Part shown: positions 19,929 through 30,302 of the stretch, one piece after another
How the letters are laid out: every line of letters starts with the position of its first letter
Position numbering within the stretch: the first letter of the stretch is position 1
The notes under the pieces: model-generated
What the model was told of the DNA's origin: nothing
What the model saw: only the letters and a program-made list of their open reading frames with translations
Databases searched by the model: none
Translations under genes and position numbers: made by a program
NCBI GenBank assembly: GCA_014529385.2
Contig: CM043959.1
Coordinates: 56,259,753 to 56,323,752 of the forward strand
Length of the DNA stretch: 64,000 bases
Reading direction: 5' to 3'
Origin: Adiantum capillus-veneris
Taxonomy: Eukaryota; Streptophyta; Polypodiopsida; Polypodiales; Pteridaceae

Positions 19929-20990
19929 ATGTGTATAGACCGAAGAATACAAAAGCTAACCCAAACAAGCTCAAATACAACATACGGGGTTTCACAATGG
20001 GAAACGCAATCATACCAAAGGCTAAAGAGATTGGGAGTCTACTGGAAAAACATGGAACACAATGTCCATACTTATGTAAAATCATGTGATATCTGCACAA
20101 AACAACCTCCAGTAGAACATGCCACCCTGTTTTGAGTGATAGAAGCACCCAAATGGAGTACTCACATAACTGAGTCCTTAAGAAACAAAACCTTCCCTGA
20201 GGGATGGGGAAAGGCAAGAATGAGAACCATAGAAGAAGAGGCCAAACACTATGCTAATCACAAACCAAATGGAAAGGATGAACAACTACGATTGTGTGCT
20301 ATGAAAAGAGAATATTATGTTATCCTAGAACAAGCTCACTTAAGCTAGCCAGGGGAACACTTCTGACAAAATGGCAAAGCTAGTACTTCACTTAGGTATA
20401 TGGTGGCCAACCCTGCTTGGAGATGCAGAGGCCTATGTCAAACAATGTAATGAATGTCAACGCACAAAACCACCCCTATGTAGAGATGAAATTCATTTAC
20501 GATCGATGATGGGTATACATGCTTTTGCCAAATGGGGCATTGACTTTATTGGCCCCATAATACCGTCGACATATACGTTGCACGCACAATACATCATAGT
20601 CGCAATCGATTATATGACCAAATGGACAGAAGCGAAGGCAACACAAAAAAAATGATGCACGGACTACAGCTCAGTTCCTTTTTGAACATATCTTTACAAG
20701 ATATGATCTACCCATTGAAATAGTGACCGATAGGGGAACACACTTTCTAAACAACGTCATTGATAGCCTCTTTGACAGATTTATGGTGGTCCACCGCAAA
20801 TCAACACCTTATCACCCATAAGCTAACGGAAAAGCCAAAAGCACCAACAAAATCTTATGCACGGTCCTCACCAAAATAGTCAGCAACTCAAGAAATGATT
20901 GGGATCAAAACTATACATTGCATTATGGGCTTACAGAGTAACTTTTAAAACCTCCATCGGGATGACTCCTTTAATCCTTGTATTTGGGAT
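19929..20990 (+). pseudogene. G integrase zinc-binding module and catalytic core
   Basis: Two Cys-pair segments occur: Cys-Asp-Ile-Cys at about 20090 and Cys-Asn-Glu-Cys at about 20450, about 120 residues apart. This matches a two-module layout I recall from plant Ty3/gypsy relatives. The core has Gly-Ile-Asp-Phe-Ile-Gly (first Asp near 20540) and Thr-Asp-Arg-Gly-Thr-His (second Asp near 20730). The catalytic Glu position near 20840 reads Lys. Stops at 20346, 20655 and later, plus frameshifts. Inactive. Confidence 0.7.
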
Positions 20991-21113
20991 TAATGTGATT
21001 CTACCCATAAATTCTTAATTAAAATGCTACGAGTTGCAACACAAGTTGTATTTGGGATTAATGTAATTCTACCCATAAATTTTGAATTAAAATGCTACGA
21101 GTTGCAACACAAT
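20981..21113 (+). repeat. 68-bp tandem duplication inside G integrase
   Basis: The unit starting tatttgggattaatg at 20981 repeats at 21049 with a few changes. It breaks the integrase frame between core and C-terminal domain. Confidence 0.9.
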
Positions 21114-21133
21114 TAGGATAGACGAGACACGAA

Positions 21134-21523
21134 TTGTCGGATACACTAGACACATTGAAGCAATTGGATGAAACTCGAGTCAGAGTGGTTGCCGGGATAT
21201 ATGCTCAAGAAAGACAAATGAAATCTTTCCATGATCAGCATGTGATTAGCAAGGAGTTCCAAAAAAGGGATTACGTTTTAGTGTATACCCTTAAACAACA
21301 CTCCAAAAAACTCAAAAAGCAAGGGATGGGGCCTTTTGTAGTACATGATACATCACAAAGTGGTGCCATCAAGCTTGAAACATTAGCAAGAGAGGAGATG
21401 CCTAATTGGATGAGTGGCTGCAGATTAAAGAAATATCTTCTTTCATTGACACCAGAAGAACTTCAAACTATACATGAGCAGCTCACCATAGAAGCTGAGC
21501 CCACAACATTCACGAGTAGGTAG
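21134..21523 (+). pseudogene. G integrase C-terminal domain
   Basis: 129 codons: a helical segment with Thr-Arg-Val-Arg-Val, an Arg-Gln-Met-Lys-x-x-His-Asp motif, then Phe-Gln-Lys-Arg-Asp-Tyr-Val-Leu-Val and Gly-Pro-Phe-Val-Val. This is the usual Ty3/gypsy integrase tail. No chromodomain follows. The reading frame itself is intact. Confidence 0.75.
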
Positions 21524-21636
21524 TGCAGCAAGAAGACAAAATCAAAATATCAAAGCAAAAGGAGTGAGCAAACTTTCAGAAAAACGCCCAACAGAATGAT
21601 TGTATCGATTCCATTCCACTAGCATCCATACAAACG

Positions 21637-21972
21637 ATGTCTACATGGTTAGGAGGCATGGATTTATGCATTATACTGCAACTTGCAGATGGCACCATTG
21701 AGCGTGCCTTAGTAGACACTAGAGCAAGAGCAAATGTTGTTAATTACTCCACTTTCAAAAAATTAACAAAGGAGCCTCTAACGCCAAATATAATGGGATT
21801 CAAAGTGGCAAACAAAGGTAAAATGGACACTCTAGGACATGTGAATTTACCAATAACTGTTGATGGAACAATTTATCCTCATCAATTTCATGTGGTTGAG
21901 GATAAGGATCTTAATGAAGTAGTTATTTTGGGAGTACCGTGGATGTGCACTTATCAAGCCACACTGAACTAG
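21637..21972 (+). pseudogene. G post-integrase retropepsin-like domain
   Basis: 111 codons fitting the aspartic protease fold: a Leu-Gln-Leu-Ala-Asp-Gly-Thr strand, then Leu-Val-Asp-Thr-Arg-Ala where Asp-Thr-Gly-Ala is expected, and a closing Val-Ile-Leu-Gly-Val-Pro-Trp. It lies about 110 bp after the integrase tail, which is the wrong side of pol for a standard Ty3/gypsy protease. E2 has a comparable degenerate domain upstream of its Trp-x-x-Lys region. The missing Gly means it was probably not catalytic at the end. Confidence 0.6.
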
Positions 21973-22663
21973 CAAGCTAATATCTTGTAGCTCAAACAAG
22001 AGGACCAATCTTTCGCCACACCATTTGTACAATCAGATCACGTATGGAAACCTCTCTAATCACCAACTGCTCCAATCTACCAATGTTCGCCAATAGAGAT
22101 CAGGAAAATCTGGGTTAAAAAGTCCATCATGCAAACCAATACAAAGAAATTATGGATACTAAAAGGACAAGGCAATGCATGCCCACCCACGATGCATCAA
22201 CATAAATCTGACCTCGACAAATTGACCAAGGCTTTTATCAAGAAACCTAGGCCAATCCAATCTCAACATCGATAAGAAAACTAGGTCAAGTGGGTATATA
22301 AACCAAAATAGCGTAGCTCACCGGATGCCTCGCCAATGACGACCACATCTAAGCAATTTAATGGCGACCAAAACAGAGCCCGCAATCACAAAACAAGGTA
22401 AAGTCACAACTTCAGGAGGCCACTGTCAAACAAAGAGCACGTATTCTACAATTACTTCTGTTTGGACCACGCAGCTTCACCATCAAAATCCACTGAACTT
22501 ATTGTTCAGAACCCATCTCTTGCACATCATTTTGTTACCACATGCATATCCTCGATTCGCATCATAGAGCCAAAATATACGGCTATGCATAGACACATAC
22601 TTCGTTCCCATGCACTCCGACACATGTTCATCTGTGACAACTCACTCTCGGAAGGGGGAAAAA
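21973..22663 (+). pseudogene. G 3' Trp/Lys-motif region and polypurine tract
   Basis: Fragmented frames give Ile-Trp-Val-Lys-Lys-Ser near 22110, Leu-Trp-Ile-Leu-Lys near 22155 and Lys-Trp-Val-Tyr-Lys-Pro near 22295, similar to the E1 and E2 Trp-x-Pro-Lys motifs. The section ends with ggaagggggaaaaa at 22650-22663, a polypurine tract nearly identical to that of E1. The G 3' LTR should start here, but I cannot find its partner. Confidence 0.5.
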
Positions 22664-23897
22664 TACAGCAGGATCATCATTTTGTATATTATCATCTTTT
22701 CTTTTCCTTTAACAAGCTTTTTAGAGCCTTATAAACCCTTAGCCGGCATAATCATGAGCCATACTGACATCATCTAAATACTAGGTTAAGAATATGTATG
22801 TATAAGAGAATACACTAATTTTGGCTAATTTTTGGCCAAATATTAATAATTGTAAATATTTTTTCTTTAATAAAAAGCTTAAAACGACAGATAACAACAA
22901 AAATTGATAAGTCAAGCCCAGAAAGTCGGAATTGACTTTTGAAAGCAAACGCTAAAACTTCAAATCAAGGGCTTCAAACATGGCAAATATGGAAAGGTTT
23001 GGCACACAACAAATTTTGAGCCAACTTCTAAAGGATCAAAACTACAGAATGGAGACCATTTGTCGACCGAATATCAGAATAAAGAACGGTTTGAACTGTA
23101 GGTGATATGAACAGCAAGATATGATCAATGGAGGTAAGTATGAATGGGGCATTCCTAGTAGACTAGGAACATATAGCCAAATGGGGTAACATAAGCTCAT
23201 TTGCATTCAAAGAGAGAGAGAAAGAGAGCCACAGAAGCATACGGTTTTTCGCTTTGTTTTTGCCCACTGCGACTACCTCGGTAGCTCTTACTACATCGGA
23301 TTTTATAGGTATGATCATTAACCCTATAAAAACATGTATGCATGCCCCATAGTGCATCAACATTGCCAAAACAACAGATCATAGTAGATCAAAGTCACAA
23401 AATTTGCAAACTGTCATGACCAATGGGGAACTTCAAAACTCATTCAAAACCAAAAACTTTTCATCAACAGACCCCTGGTAATTGGTAGAATCAGGCAAAG
23501 CAAAAAAAGTTGCAAAAGGTGGTGGAACATGGATCGTAATCCATGTTCCTCAAACCCTAAATTCAGAAAAAAATGTACAGTAGCATCCACATCTGGCTAG
23601 GAACAACCTCCTCTGGCTGGAATTGCAAAATGCTTCCCAACATGGATCGCGATCCATGTACCTTTTTGCCAAAATCATGGCAAGAGTGGTTCATTGCCTA
23701 GGGGATGCACTGGTGCTGAAGAAATGATCACAAAAAATGCTCCTAAAATCATCAAGCCCTCATGGTTTGATGCCTTCAGTCTGCAAATGGTCTTTTGGCC
23801 ATAATCAAAGGCCAAATGGTATGTTCTAGCAAATGTTTTAGTCTAACATCTCAGGGCCTAGTAGGACTAACAGGGGAATTTGGAGAAAAATAATTTG
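22664..23897 (+). other. Possible G 3' LTR and leader-like DNA with two palindromes
   Basis: AT-rich and without a gene. A gtataagagaa motif near 22799 could be an LTR TATA box. Perfect or near-perfect 20-bp palindromes lie at 23527-23546 and 23640-23659, of the same type as in the E2 leader but outside the E2 LTR. The stretch may be the leader of another family member into which E2 inserted. Confidence 0.4.
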
Positions 23898-24822
23898 TGT
23901 TTGGAGGTGATAACAACATACGAGCGCCCACCTAGCCAAGGTGCCCGTTGGGTCAGCCGGCCAAAGTTTTGATGTGGTCACATTATTTTTTCGATGTTTA
24001 ATACATCAAACCCTCTAAAAGTCTAATGCCAATCGTCTGAGTCAAAGATGTAATTTTTCCAATGATGTATGTAAAGGTCCATGAGAAGTTGACCGCCGAC
24101 CACTTTAGAAAGCCCTAGGTATATAATACACTAAGGTTAGTGTGAAAAGCAGATTATTTTTTGAAGATAAGGGACTATTGCGTAATGCACAGAGAGCTAC
24201 CTCTTTGCTCCAACTTGTAATCATCGCTTCTGTGGCTACGGTAATCCAAATTTAGTTTTGTTTCTTGCATTGTGTTCCTCTTACTCTACTCTTTCATTCA
24301 AGTGTAAGCATTCAAGATTTGGTGAAGGTTTCAAACGCATCCATTTAGGCCTTAAATCGTTGTTTTGAGTGTTTATACGCGTATTTTATGTTGTTTTGAC
24401 CCTAGGAGAGGCTTTAGGGACCCAAAAACGACCCTTTAGGATCATTCGTTTACTGTTTTTGCGTATTGTGAGACGAACGATCACGATCGTTGCACCTCTC
24501 CAGAATGTTGACAGTGATAGGATATGTTCCTGATAGTCCCCTGTAGCTTCCCTTCAAGTTTTGTGCGATTCCGATATGATTTGCATGGTGAACGGGCGTG
24601 ATGACTGTAGAGCTGTGTAGAAGGACATAGGCAGATTACTTGGCTTTAGTGCAATTGATTTTCTTGTAGAGTTACTAGTTGCATCTCTTCGAGTTCACTT
24701 CATTAGGATTGACAACCTAATGAGTTTCCATGCCTCATCCGAGTCGCTTCCCTTGTATCGATAATTTTATGTTGATGCTTGAGAGCTATGCTATGGACGT
24801 CCGTCGCGGCGACCCGCAAACA
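23898..24822 (+). repeat. E2 5' LTR
   Basis: 925 bp, starts TGTTTG and ends CAAACA, a perfect 6-bp inverted terminus. A primer site follows after one base. A cccgttgggtcagcc segment near 23943 recalls ccgttgggtcaac near the start of the E1 LTR. Only one LTR is present, so the left edge rests on the terminal repeat and on length similarity to E1. Confidence 0.7.
24120..24128 (+). promoter_or_regulatory. TATA box in E2 5' LTR
   Basis: tatataata about 220 bp into the LTR, the same spacing as in the E1 LTR. Confidence 0.6.
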
Positions 24823-24823
24823 T

Positions 24824-24841
24824 TGGCGCCGTTGCCGGGGA
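24824..24841 (+). promoter_or_regulatory. E2 primer binding site, tRNA-Asp
   Basis: TGGCGCCGTTGCCGGGGA exactly complements the 3' end of plant tRNA-Asp, one base after the LTR. Confidence 0.95.
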
Positions 24842-25863
24842 ATGAATCTTAGGTGATGAGTGACCGAGTGCGTATTAAGAGTTTTCTTATTGTTCCAAAA
24901 GATAATTTCCATTCTATTTACATTTCAGTGAAGCATCTAGATAGGGGTTTAGTGCTTAGTGGAGTCTAGGGTCGGGGATTGGCTAGATCTACTCTTGAGA
25001 GATATAGAGAATTGTGAGTGAGGTTGCTTTAAGTATTTTTTCTCTTCAAATTTCTTTGTATCGATTGAGTACTAATCCATCATCTGTTTTTTATCATGTT
25101 TGTTTTGTTTGATTCATTTTCTTATGTTCTTTCATTTTTGTGCTTAGGAGTAGGATAAGTAAATCACATTCCAGTTAGATTTGGGGCAAAAGTTAGAGTT
25201 GAGAAACCAGAAAACCATAACTTTGGCAAAAAGGCCATAAGACTCTGAAATTTTGAAAATCTGACCAAACAGAGCTGAAATTGATTCAAATCACAAAGTG
25301 TTAGCACCAAACACTGGGAAACACTTGTCAGAGGGAGCAGACAAAATTTCATCAGATTTGGCCCAAGTACTACGATCGCGATCGATGTACCTCAGTGTCA
25401 GAATTGTACAAGATTTGACATGTGCCATCCTGATAAGATTCTAAACAAGTTTGTCTAAAGCAACCACACCCAAAAACATCAAAAATCAAGGAAATCAGTC
25501 CACTTGGGTAAAACTAGCCTGATAGACCCAGAAACTGCAAAATCTTGGCTTTTAGTGATCCAAATGCAAAGTGACTTGGGGAATAGCCTTAGAACACATG
25601 TGTCTACAAGCACACCAAAATTGGTCTGATTTGGCCTCTGTACAACGATCGCGATCGGTGTACCTCAGTGCCAGATTTTGACCAGAATTTACCTGTGGAC
25701 TCCCCAAGTGTATACAAACATAAAAGTCTAAAGGACCTAGGGTCAAAAACCACAAAAAACTGATCAAACCCACTGAATACAGATCAGAGTCAAAAACTGC
25801 TAAACTGGCATAGAAATTGACTTTCAGTAGACCAAAACACATTAAAACTGTGGAGGTAATCAT
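24842..25863 (+). other. E2 leader with two palindromes
   Basis: Non-coding. Copies of the palindromic core gatcgcgatc lie at 25369-25388 and 25642-25661. Each is preceded by tttggc and followed by acctcagtg, inside repeats of about 270 bp. Confidence 0.75.
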
Positions 25864-26139
25864 TGGGCCAAGAATTGTTCTCGTGTAGAGATAATTGGAT
25901 ATTGTTTGGAGTGTGCCATTACACACATTGTTCCTAATTGTCCAAAACACCCAAACAAACAGGGGAAAACAACAATGAATGTTGTGGGAGTGTTACCTTC
26001 TCCAAGTGGATCAGAGGCAGAACCCAAAATTCTTGTGAAGGTAGTGACTAGAGCCCAAGCAAAAGAAATTGTTGAGGACCAAGCTAATGAGGAGAAAATC
26101 AACAACCCAAACATGGGGAAACAACTAGTGTGTCAGTGA
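25864..26139 (+). pseudogene. E2 gag remnant: short-spaced zinc knuckle
   Basis: Homology to E1 begins abruptly at about 25864. The knuckle Cys-x2-Cys-x3-His-x4-Cys is at about 25892-25932, with a Val-Val-Thr-Arg-Ala-Gln-Ala motif downstream as in E1. There is no upstream gag core. The frame ends at 26139 and the next frame starts 10 bp earlier, so a frameshift links them. Confidence 0.65.
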
Positions 26140-27176
26140 GGACTGGGAGAAAATCCTGGAAAGCCAAAAGAGATAGAATTAAACCAAAAAAGATAACAAA
26201 TCAAACTGCACTACAAACAGAATTACAAGAGACAAAGGAGCAGTTAAAACAAGAACGCGAAAACAAAACGGTGGTGAGTGATAAGAAACCAAGGAAGGCG
26301 TCTTCCGGAGGATCTGTGTTGGTAGACAAAGTCCTAGAGCCATTAGATGTTGCACTGGAAGCATATGAGGCTAGATTGAAACCCAACCAAACCCTAGAGC
26401 AACGAGGGATGAAATATCCTCATGCTGAGGTAGAGACTGAGAGGTTGAAAATGTGTAAGGAATTGGTAAAAACTGCACAGGAAATGATGCAGCCTGGAGC
26501 ACCAATTCCACCTCCAGAAACAAAACAAAAAAGTGTTGGATTTGAAATTCCTAAGGCAAAGGTTGTTGAAACATTAACTCAAAGAAAAATTGAGCTATCA
26601 TCACAAAAGGATGTGCAAGAAAAGACTGCAACACAAGAAACCAACAACCTAGAAATTCAACTAGATGATCAAGTAGTGGCCAACACCACTAATGATGCAA
26701 GGTCAAGATCACAATTTATGGCACCTATCCCAGAGATAGATGAGACATGGCCAAATGAATTGTGGGAATCAATTAGAAGTGCAAAAGATGGAAGTGCGAC
26801 TTTCCAATCTACACCCATAATTGAGGTCAATAATGGGAATGAAGTCTATCAGGGAGACATTCAATCTCTAAATGGAGATGCAGAGATGGAAGTTTCAATT
26901 GAAAGCAAACCAGAGTCCTTGAAGACCTTACCCTCATACATAGGAGAACATGAGGCTGACTCAGAGACTAGAGTGGTGCCATCTCAGAGGAAATCCATAT
27001 CCAAGATGATCGATACAAAGAGTATGCAAGAGTTGATGTCAGGTCCAATACAATGCACCATTACTCTATCTGAACTGCTTAAGATTAGACCACATGTATG
27101 GGATGAAGTAGGCAACAATTTGGGGAAGATGGGATTAAAGATACCTCATCAAGATCTACCCTCAAATGAACAATGA
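26130..27176 (+). CDS. E2 coiled-coil linker protein, 348 codons
   Basis: An uninterrupted frame. A basic coiled-coil comes first (about residues 10-50, Lys/Glu/Gln-rich). A segment matching the E1 linker then includes Lys-Tyr-Pro-His-Ala-Glu. An acidic middle and the motif Pro-Ile-Gln-Cys-Thr-Ile-Thr-Leu-Ser-Glu-Leu-Leu near the C-terminus resemble the Ty3/gypsy gag-protease linker. The chosen Met is the first in frame, but the true protein was probably continuous with the zinc knuckle frame. A TGA at 27174-27176 separates it from protease. Still long enough to be expressed if transcribed. Confidence 0.6.
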   Translation: MSVRTGRKSWKAKRDRIKPKKITNQTALQTELQETKEQLKQERENKTVVSDKKPRKASSGGSVLVDKVLEPLDVALEAYEARLKPNQTLEQRGMKYPHAEVETERLKMCKELVKTAQEMMQPGAPIPPPETKQKSVGFEIPKAKVVETLTQRKIELSSQKDVQEKTATQETNNLEIQLDDQVVANTTNDARSRSQFMAPIPEIDETWPNELWESIRSAKDGSATFQSTPIIEVNNGNEVYQGDIQSLNGDAEMEVSIESKPESLKTLPSYIGEHEADSETRVVPSQRKSISKMIDTKSMQELMSGPIQCTITLSELLKIRPHVWDEVGNNLGKMGLKIPHQDLPSNEQ

Positions 27177-27183
27177 AAAAAAA

Positions 27184-28262
27184 CTCAACAAGAAAGTGTA
27201 AACGCTAAACCTGTGCCAATAAACAAGGTGGGGGAATATTGCGAAGGAGAAGAAGGAAACACCACCTTACCTGTGGAATAAAAAGGAGTTAAAACATTGG
27301 CTATACTTGATAGTGGGGCTGGAGTAGCCATAGCCACAAAAGACATTTGGAAAAAATGGGGTAGACCAACGCTTAGGAAAACTAGAATGAAGCTGCAACT
27401 TGCAGATGGATACACGGAAAAAACTCTGGGTATCTTAGAGCAAAATATTGTGACTTCTTGTGGTATTGAATATGAACATACATTTGCAATAGTAGATTTT
27501 GGAAAAAGGAACAATTTTGATATCATTTTAGGAAGACCTTTTATGCGTCAACTTAAGATGGTTCAAGATTGGGGCTATGACTATATCTACTTGAGACATA
27601 AAAAGATCACCACAAAAATAAGCATAAAAGACCATAGCTATAGAGATGTGAATACAACTCCTTTAGAAGAAATTGACTCTACTATAGTCAATGGGAAAGG
27701 GATACCTTCGTGGCTACAAACCAAACAAGAACTTTGGATGTGTGGTGCTTCAAAGTGTGGAAGCTCAGTGAAGGAGGATTGCATCCTAGAAAGATCAAGG
27801 GACGATGAAGCTTACATACCGGAACCATTTCCAGAGGAGTTATTTGATCCATTTGGATGGGCTCAAATATTGGCAACCTTGGATGTGTGTGTAAATGAGC
27901 TAACTCCAACCAAGTTTTGTAATGAAGAAGGCTACGACCTAGTTTCATGTTTTATGTTGAAAGTGTTGAAGGAGGCTATCGAAGTTTGTGAGTGTGAAAG
28001 CAGAAAAAGTGAGACAGATAGCTACATCCTGGAGCATGAGGCAAAATTGAAAACGAAGGAAGCAGAGCAACCACAAGAATATGTCATTATTGACATACCT
28101 GAAGAAACAACAAAAGCTGTTTCAAAGAAGCCGACTCCAGAAAAAGCGCCAATGAAAGTAGATGAAGGAGAAAAGCTTCCAAGTTCAACGGCAAATCTTC
28201 AACAAACGCAAATCAAAAGAAGAATAGGGACATGGAAGAAGATGGACTATCTCCTACATTGA
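27184..28262 (+). pseudogene. E2 aspartic protease and Cys-rich domain
   Basis: A stop at about 27280 precedes an open frame 27297-28262. The protease has Leu-Asp-Ser-Gly-Ala-Gly at 27306-27323, a Gln-Leu-Ala-Asp-Gly strand, and Ile-Leu-Gly-Arg-Pro-Phe near 27530: an intact active site. After a spacer comes the same Met-Cys-Gly-Ala-Ser domain as in E1, with Cys-Ile-Leu-Glu-Arg and Thr-Leu-Asp-Val-Cys. A charged Lys/Glu tail follows and overlaps the next frame by 31 bp. Confidence 0.75.
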
Positions 28263-29116
28263 TCAAATTCAATTTATGCGGACAAACAGGGCTCAAGGTT
28301 ACATGTTCGGCCGCAATTGATCCTTATGCTACTAAGAATCTGATGACTTATGGAACGTGGATCATGATGGGAAAGCCACCAATCAATGAGCTAGAAGAAA
28401 CAGTTTACACAAGTTCAAAAATGCCGATTCCTATCTTTGGAGTGACAGAAGCTGTACTCAAATTGAGTACCGGGGAGTATAAAGATACTTTCCACATAAT
28501 CAACTCCCATCATATCAAAGAGAGTCTAGTCCTGACAGAAAGCTGGAGGAACATCTTCTTTCAACAACAATCAAAAGCTTCAACAACAACAATGGTAAGA
28601 CTCCATGAAGCTTCTCAAATCCATGCAGAGAAGAAATCGCCAACCATCACGGAAAAATGTAAAGCAAAGGTAAACATTGAAGTATATCAACCTCGCCAGA
28701 CAACTTTACCTTCAACGAGCTTCCATCAAATTTCCCATGAAGCCTCTACATCAAGAGCCACACCATCAACAATGCAATGGAAACCAAAGCAAAAAGTCTA
28801 TCAACCAAAGTTTCCATCACAAAAAAGCATCCAAAAGAAGCCGAAGAATGTCAACCAAGTGTTGGTATCCAAAGAGCACATCCAAGTCAAAGACCCAGTT
28901 TGGATACATGAGACACGGGTTCAACCACAACAACAAAAGGTGACAGGGTGGATAGCATCAAATGAGTCAATCACTACTCAAGGCTACTTCCAAGGAAACA
29001 CTAATATTTGGGCCAAAAAGCCTAAAGTAACAGCCCGGACCTACCCACCTCAACCAACGAGTTCTACATGGAACAAGACGCGCTATCAATGGAATACAAA
29101 ATACTCAGGAAAGTGA
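28232..29116 (+). CDS. E2 second protease-like domain with Trp/Lys-rich tail, 294 codons
   Basis: Residues 8-110 can be read as a retropepsin-like fold: Ala-Ala-Ile-Asp-Pro-Tyr-Ala-Thr-Lys-Asn at the active-site position, then a glycine-bearing strand with Phe-Gly-Val and a closing Ser-Leu-Val-Leu-Thr-Glu-Ser-Trp. Asp-Pro-Tyr in place of Asp-Ser-Gly argues against catalysis. From residue 120 on the protein is Gln/Lys/Thr/Pro-rich with Trp-Lys-Pro-Lys, Val-Trp-Ile-His and Ile-Trp-Ala-Lys-Lys motifs. Overlap of 31 bp with the upstream frame could be decay or a frameshift arrangement. Confidence 0.5.
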   Translation: MEEDGLSPTLIKFNLCGQTGLKVTCSAAIDPYATKNLMTYGTWIMMGKPPINELEETVYTSSKMPIPIFGVTEAVLKLSTGEYKDTFHIINSHHIKESLVLTESWRNIFFQQQSKASTTTMVRLHEASQIHAEKKSPTITEKCKAKVNIEVYQPRQTTLPSTSFHQISHEASTSRATPSTMQWKPKQKVYQPKFPSQKSIQKKPKNVNQVLVSKEHIQVKDPVWIHETRVQPQQQKVTGWIASNESITTQGYFQGNTNIWAKKPKVTARTYPPQPTSSTWNKTRYQWNTKYSGK

Positions 29117-29865
29117 AAGAACACCAACAAAAGGCAAACAAAAAGACCTTCCGAGCGGGCAACGCAAAAAGTTTGGGTACCGAAATCAAACTTCAACGAA
29201 GATACCCAACACAAACAGGTGAATCAGCGGATGATTCCAGTGAAGCTACTTGAAGCACAAAGAGTTTATGAAGGTAACACTCCAATATGGTTACCAAAAA
29301 TTGTAGCTCAATCGAGAACAATCAATCGAGAACAACGAAGAGAAGTCAAGCAGCACAAGCTTCTACCCCAAAGCAAGCAATGACAACCAAAAGCCAACAG
29401 AAGCCAATTACAACCAAGGCTGCTGCAATCTACAGATGGATACCTTGTCATCAATTACAAAATCAAGGCTTTTACAACGGAAATCATCAGGTTTGGATTC
29501 CAAAGAAGAGTGTCCATCAAATTATAGAAGAAGATAAAATGCCAAAGACGGTCACACAAGGACCAAAAACAAGATGGGTTCCAAAATTGCTAGTGGAAAC
29601 TCAATCACAGAGAACCCACACATCTCGACAATTGCTTCTCATGGAAATTAATGCAAAGGCTACATCAAGCCCTATCAGAGCTGAAGGACTTGTTTTACAA
29701 AGAAGTATCAACATACAACAAGCAAGTCAAGAGGAGCCAAAATATGCCAACCTACTTGACAAAATGGTGGCATCCAAAGACCAAAGCAATGATAGAGGCC
29801 TTAATCTCAAGAACTTATGGCATTGGGTTTCAGGCCATGAACAGGTAAGTCCAAGTCGCCATTAA
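29117..29865 (+). pseudogene. E2 Trp-x-Pro-Lys repeat region
   Basis: Across two frames the motifs Val-Trp-Val-Pro-Lys (near 29170), Ile-Trp-Leu-Pro-Lys (near 29288), Val-Trp-Ile-Pro-Lys-Lys (near 29491) and Arg-Trp-Val-Pro-Lys (near 29573) recur about every 25-70 residues, in Gln/Thr/Lys-rich spacers. The 29287-29865 frame is open for 192 codons. Function unknown; it lies 3' of all protease domains, as in E1. Confidence 0.55.
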
Positions 29866-30302
29866 AAATACATGGCATAAAAGTCAAGAGTCTCTTCTCT
29901 CACGCACTATACATAGTGAGTAATGAGTGGAGAAGCTTCAACATCAAAAACCCTTCTTGGAAATGTGGAAGCTATTGAGATGTCCTTGGATATCACATGT
30001 GCTACATTTGTTCCTTGAAGCACCCAGCAACTCATTTTTCACACCGCATGATTTTCTTGAAAGAATTCTTGTGTGCATATAGAGTGTCCCATAATTGGCA
30101 CTTGCATTATGCACTCTTACTTTATTTCTCCCAAGCACTCACCTTGCATGAACAGGTACTCAACTTCCAAGTGTTCAATCCCAATAAGAGCGTATACCAA
30201 AGGCATTTTTTCCCACTGGGTTTTTTCCTTTGGTCATTCAGGTTCTAGACCCTAATTTAGAAACACCCGTCACTATTCTATTGTATATATTCCTTCCATC
30301 AA
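29866..30302 (+). other. E2 3' block conserved with E1
   Basis: About 29950-30300 matches E1 7500-7880 in sense orientation at the nucleotide level, including gtgctacatttgttcct, gagtgtcccataattgg, aataagagcgtataccaaag and gttctagaccctaat. Stops interrupt the translated match in E2. Confidence 0.75.

Larger units (their letters stand above)
18783..22663 (+). mobile_element. G: decayed Ty3/gypsy (Athila/Tat-like) element, 5' truncated by E1
   Basis: Order: RT (palm onward), RNase H, integrase, then a protease-like domain, Trp/Lys motif region and polypurine tract. The absence of a chromodomain and the RNase H and integrase sequence style favour the non-chromovirus lineage. The 5' half is missing at the E1 LTR edge and is not found left of E1, so the junction involves more than simple insertion. 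Catalytic losses in RNase H and integrase and many stops show it is dead. Confidence 0.7.

Noticed and set aside
22361-22734. Two overlapping frames as genes in the G 3' end
   Set aside because: No domain, and they cross the polypurine tract and likely LTR start.
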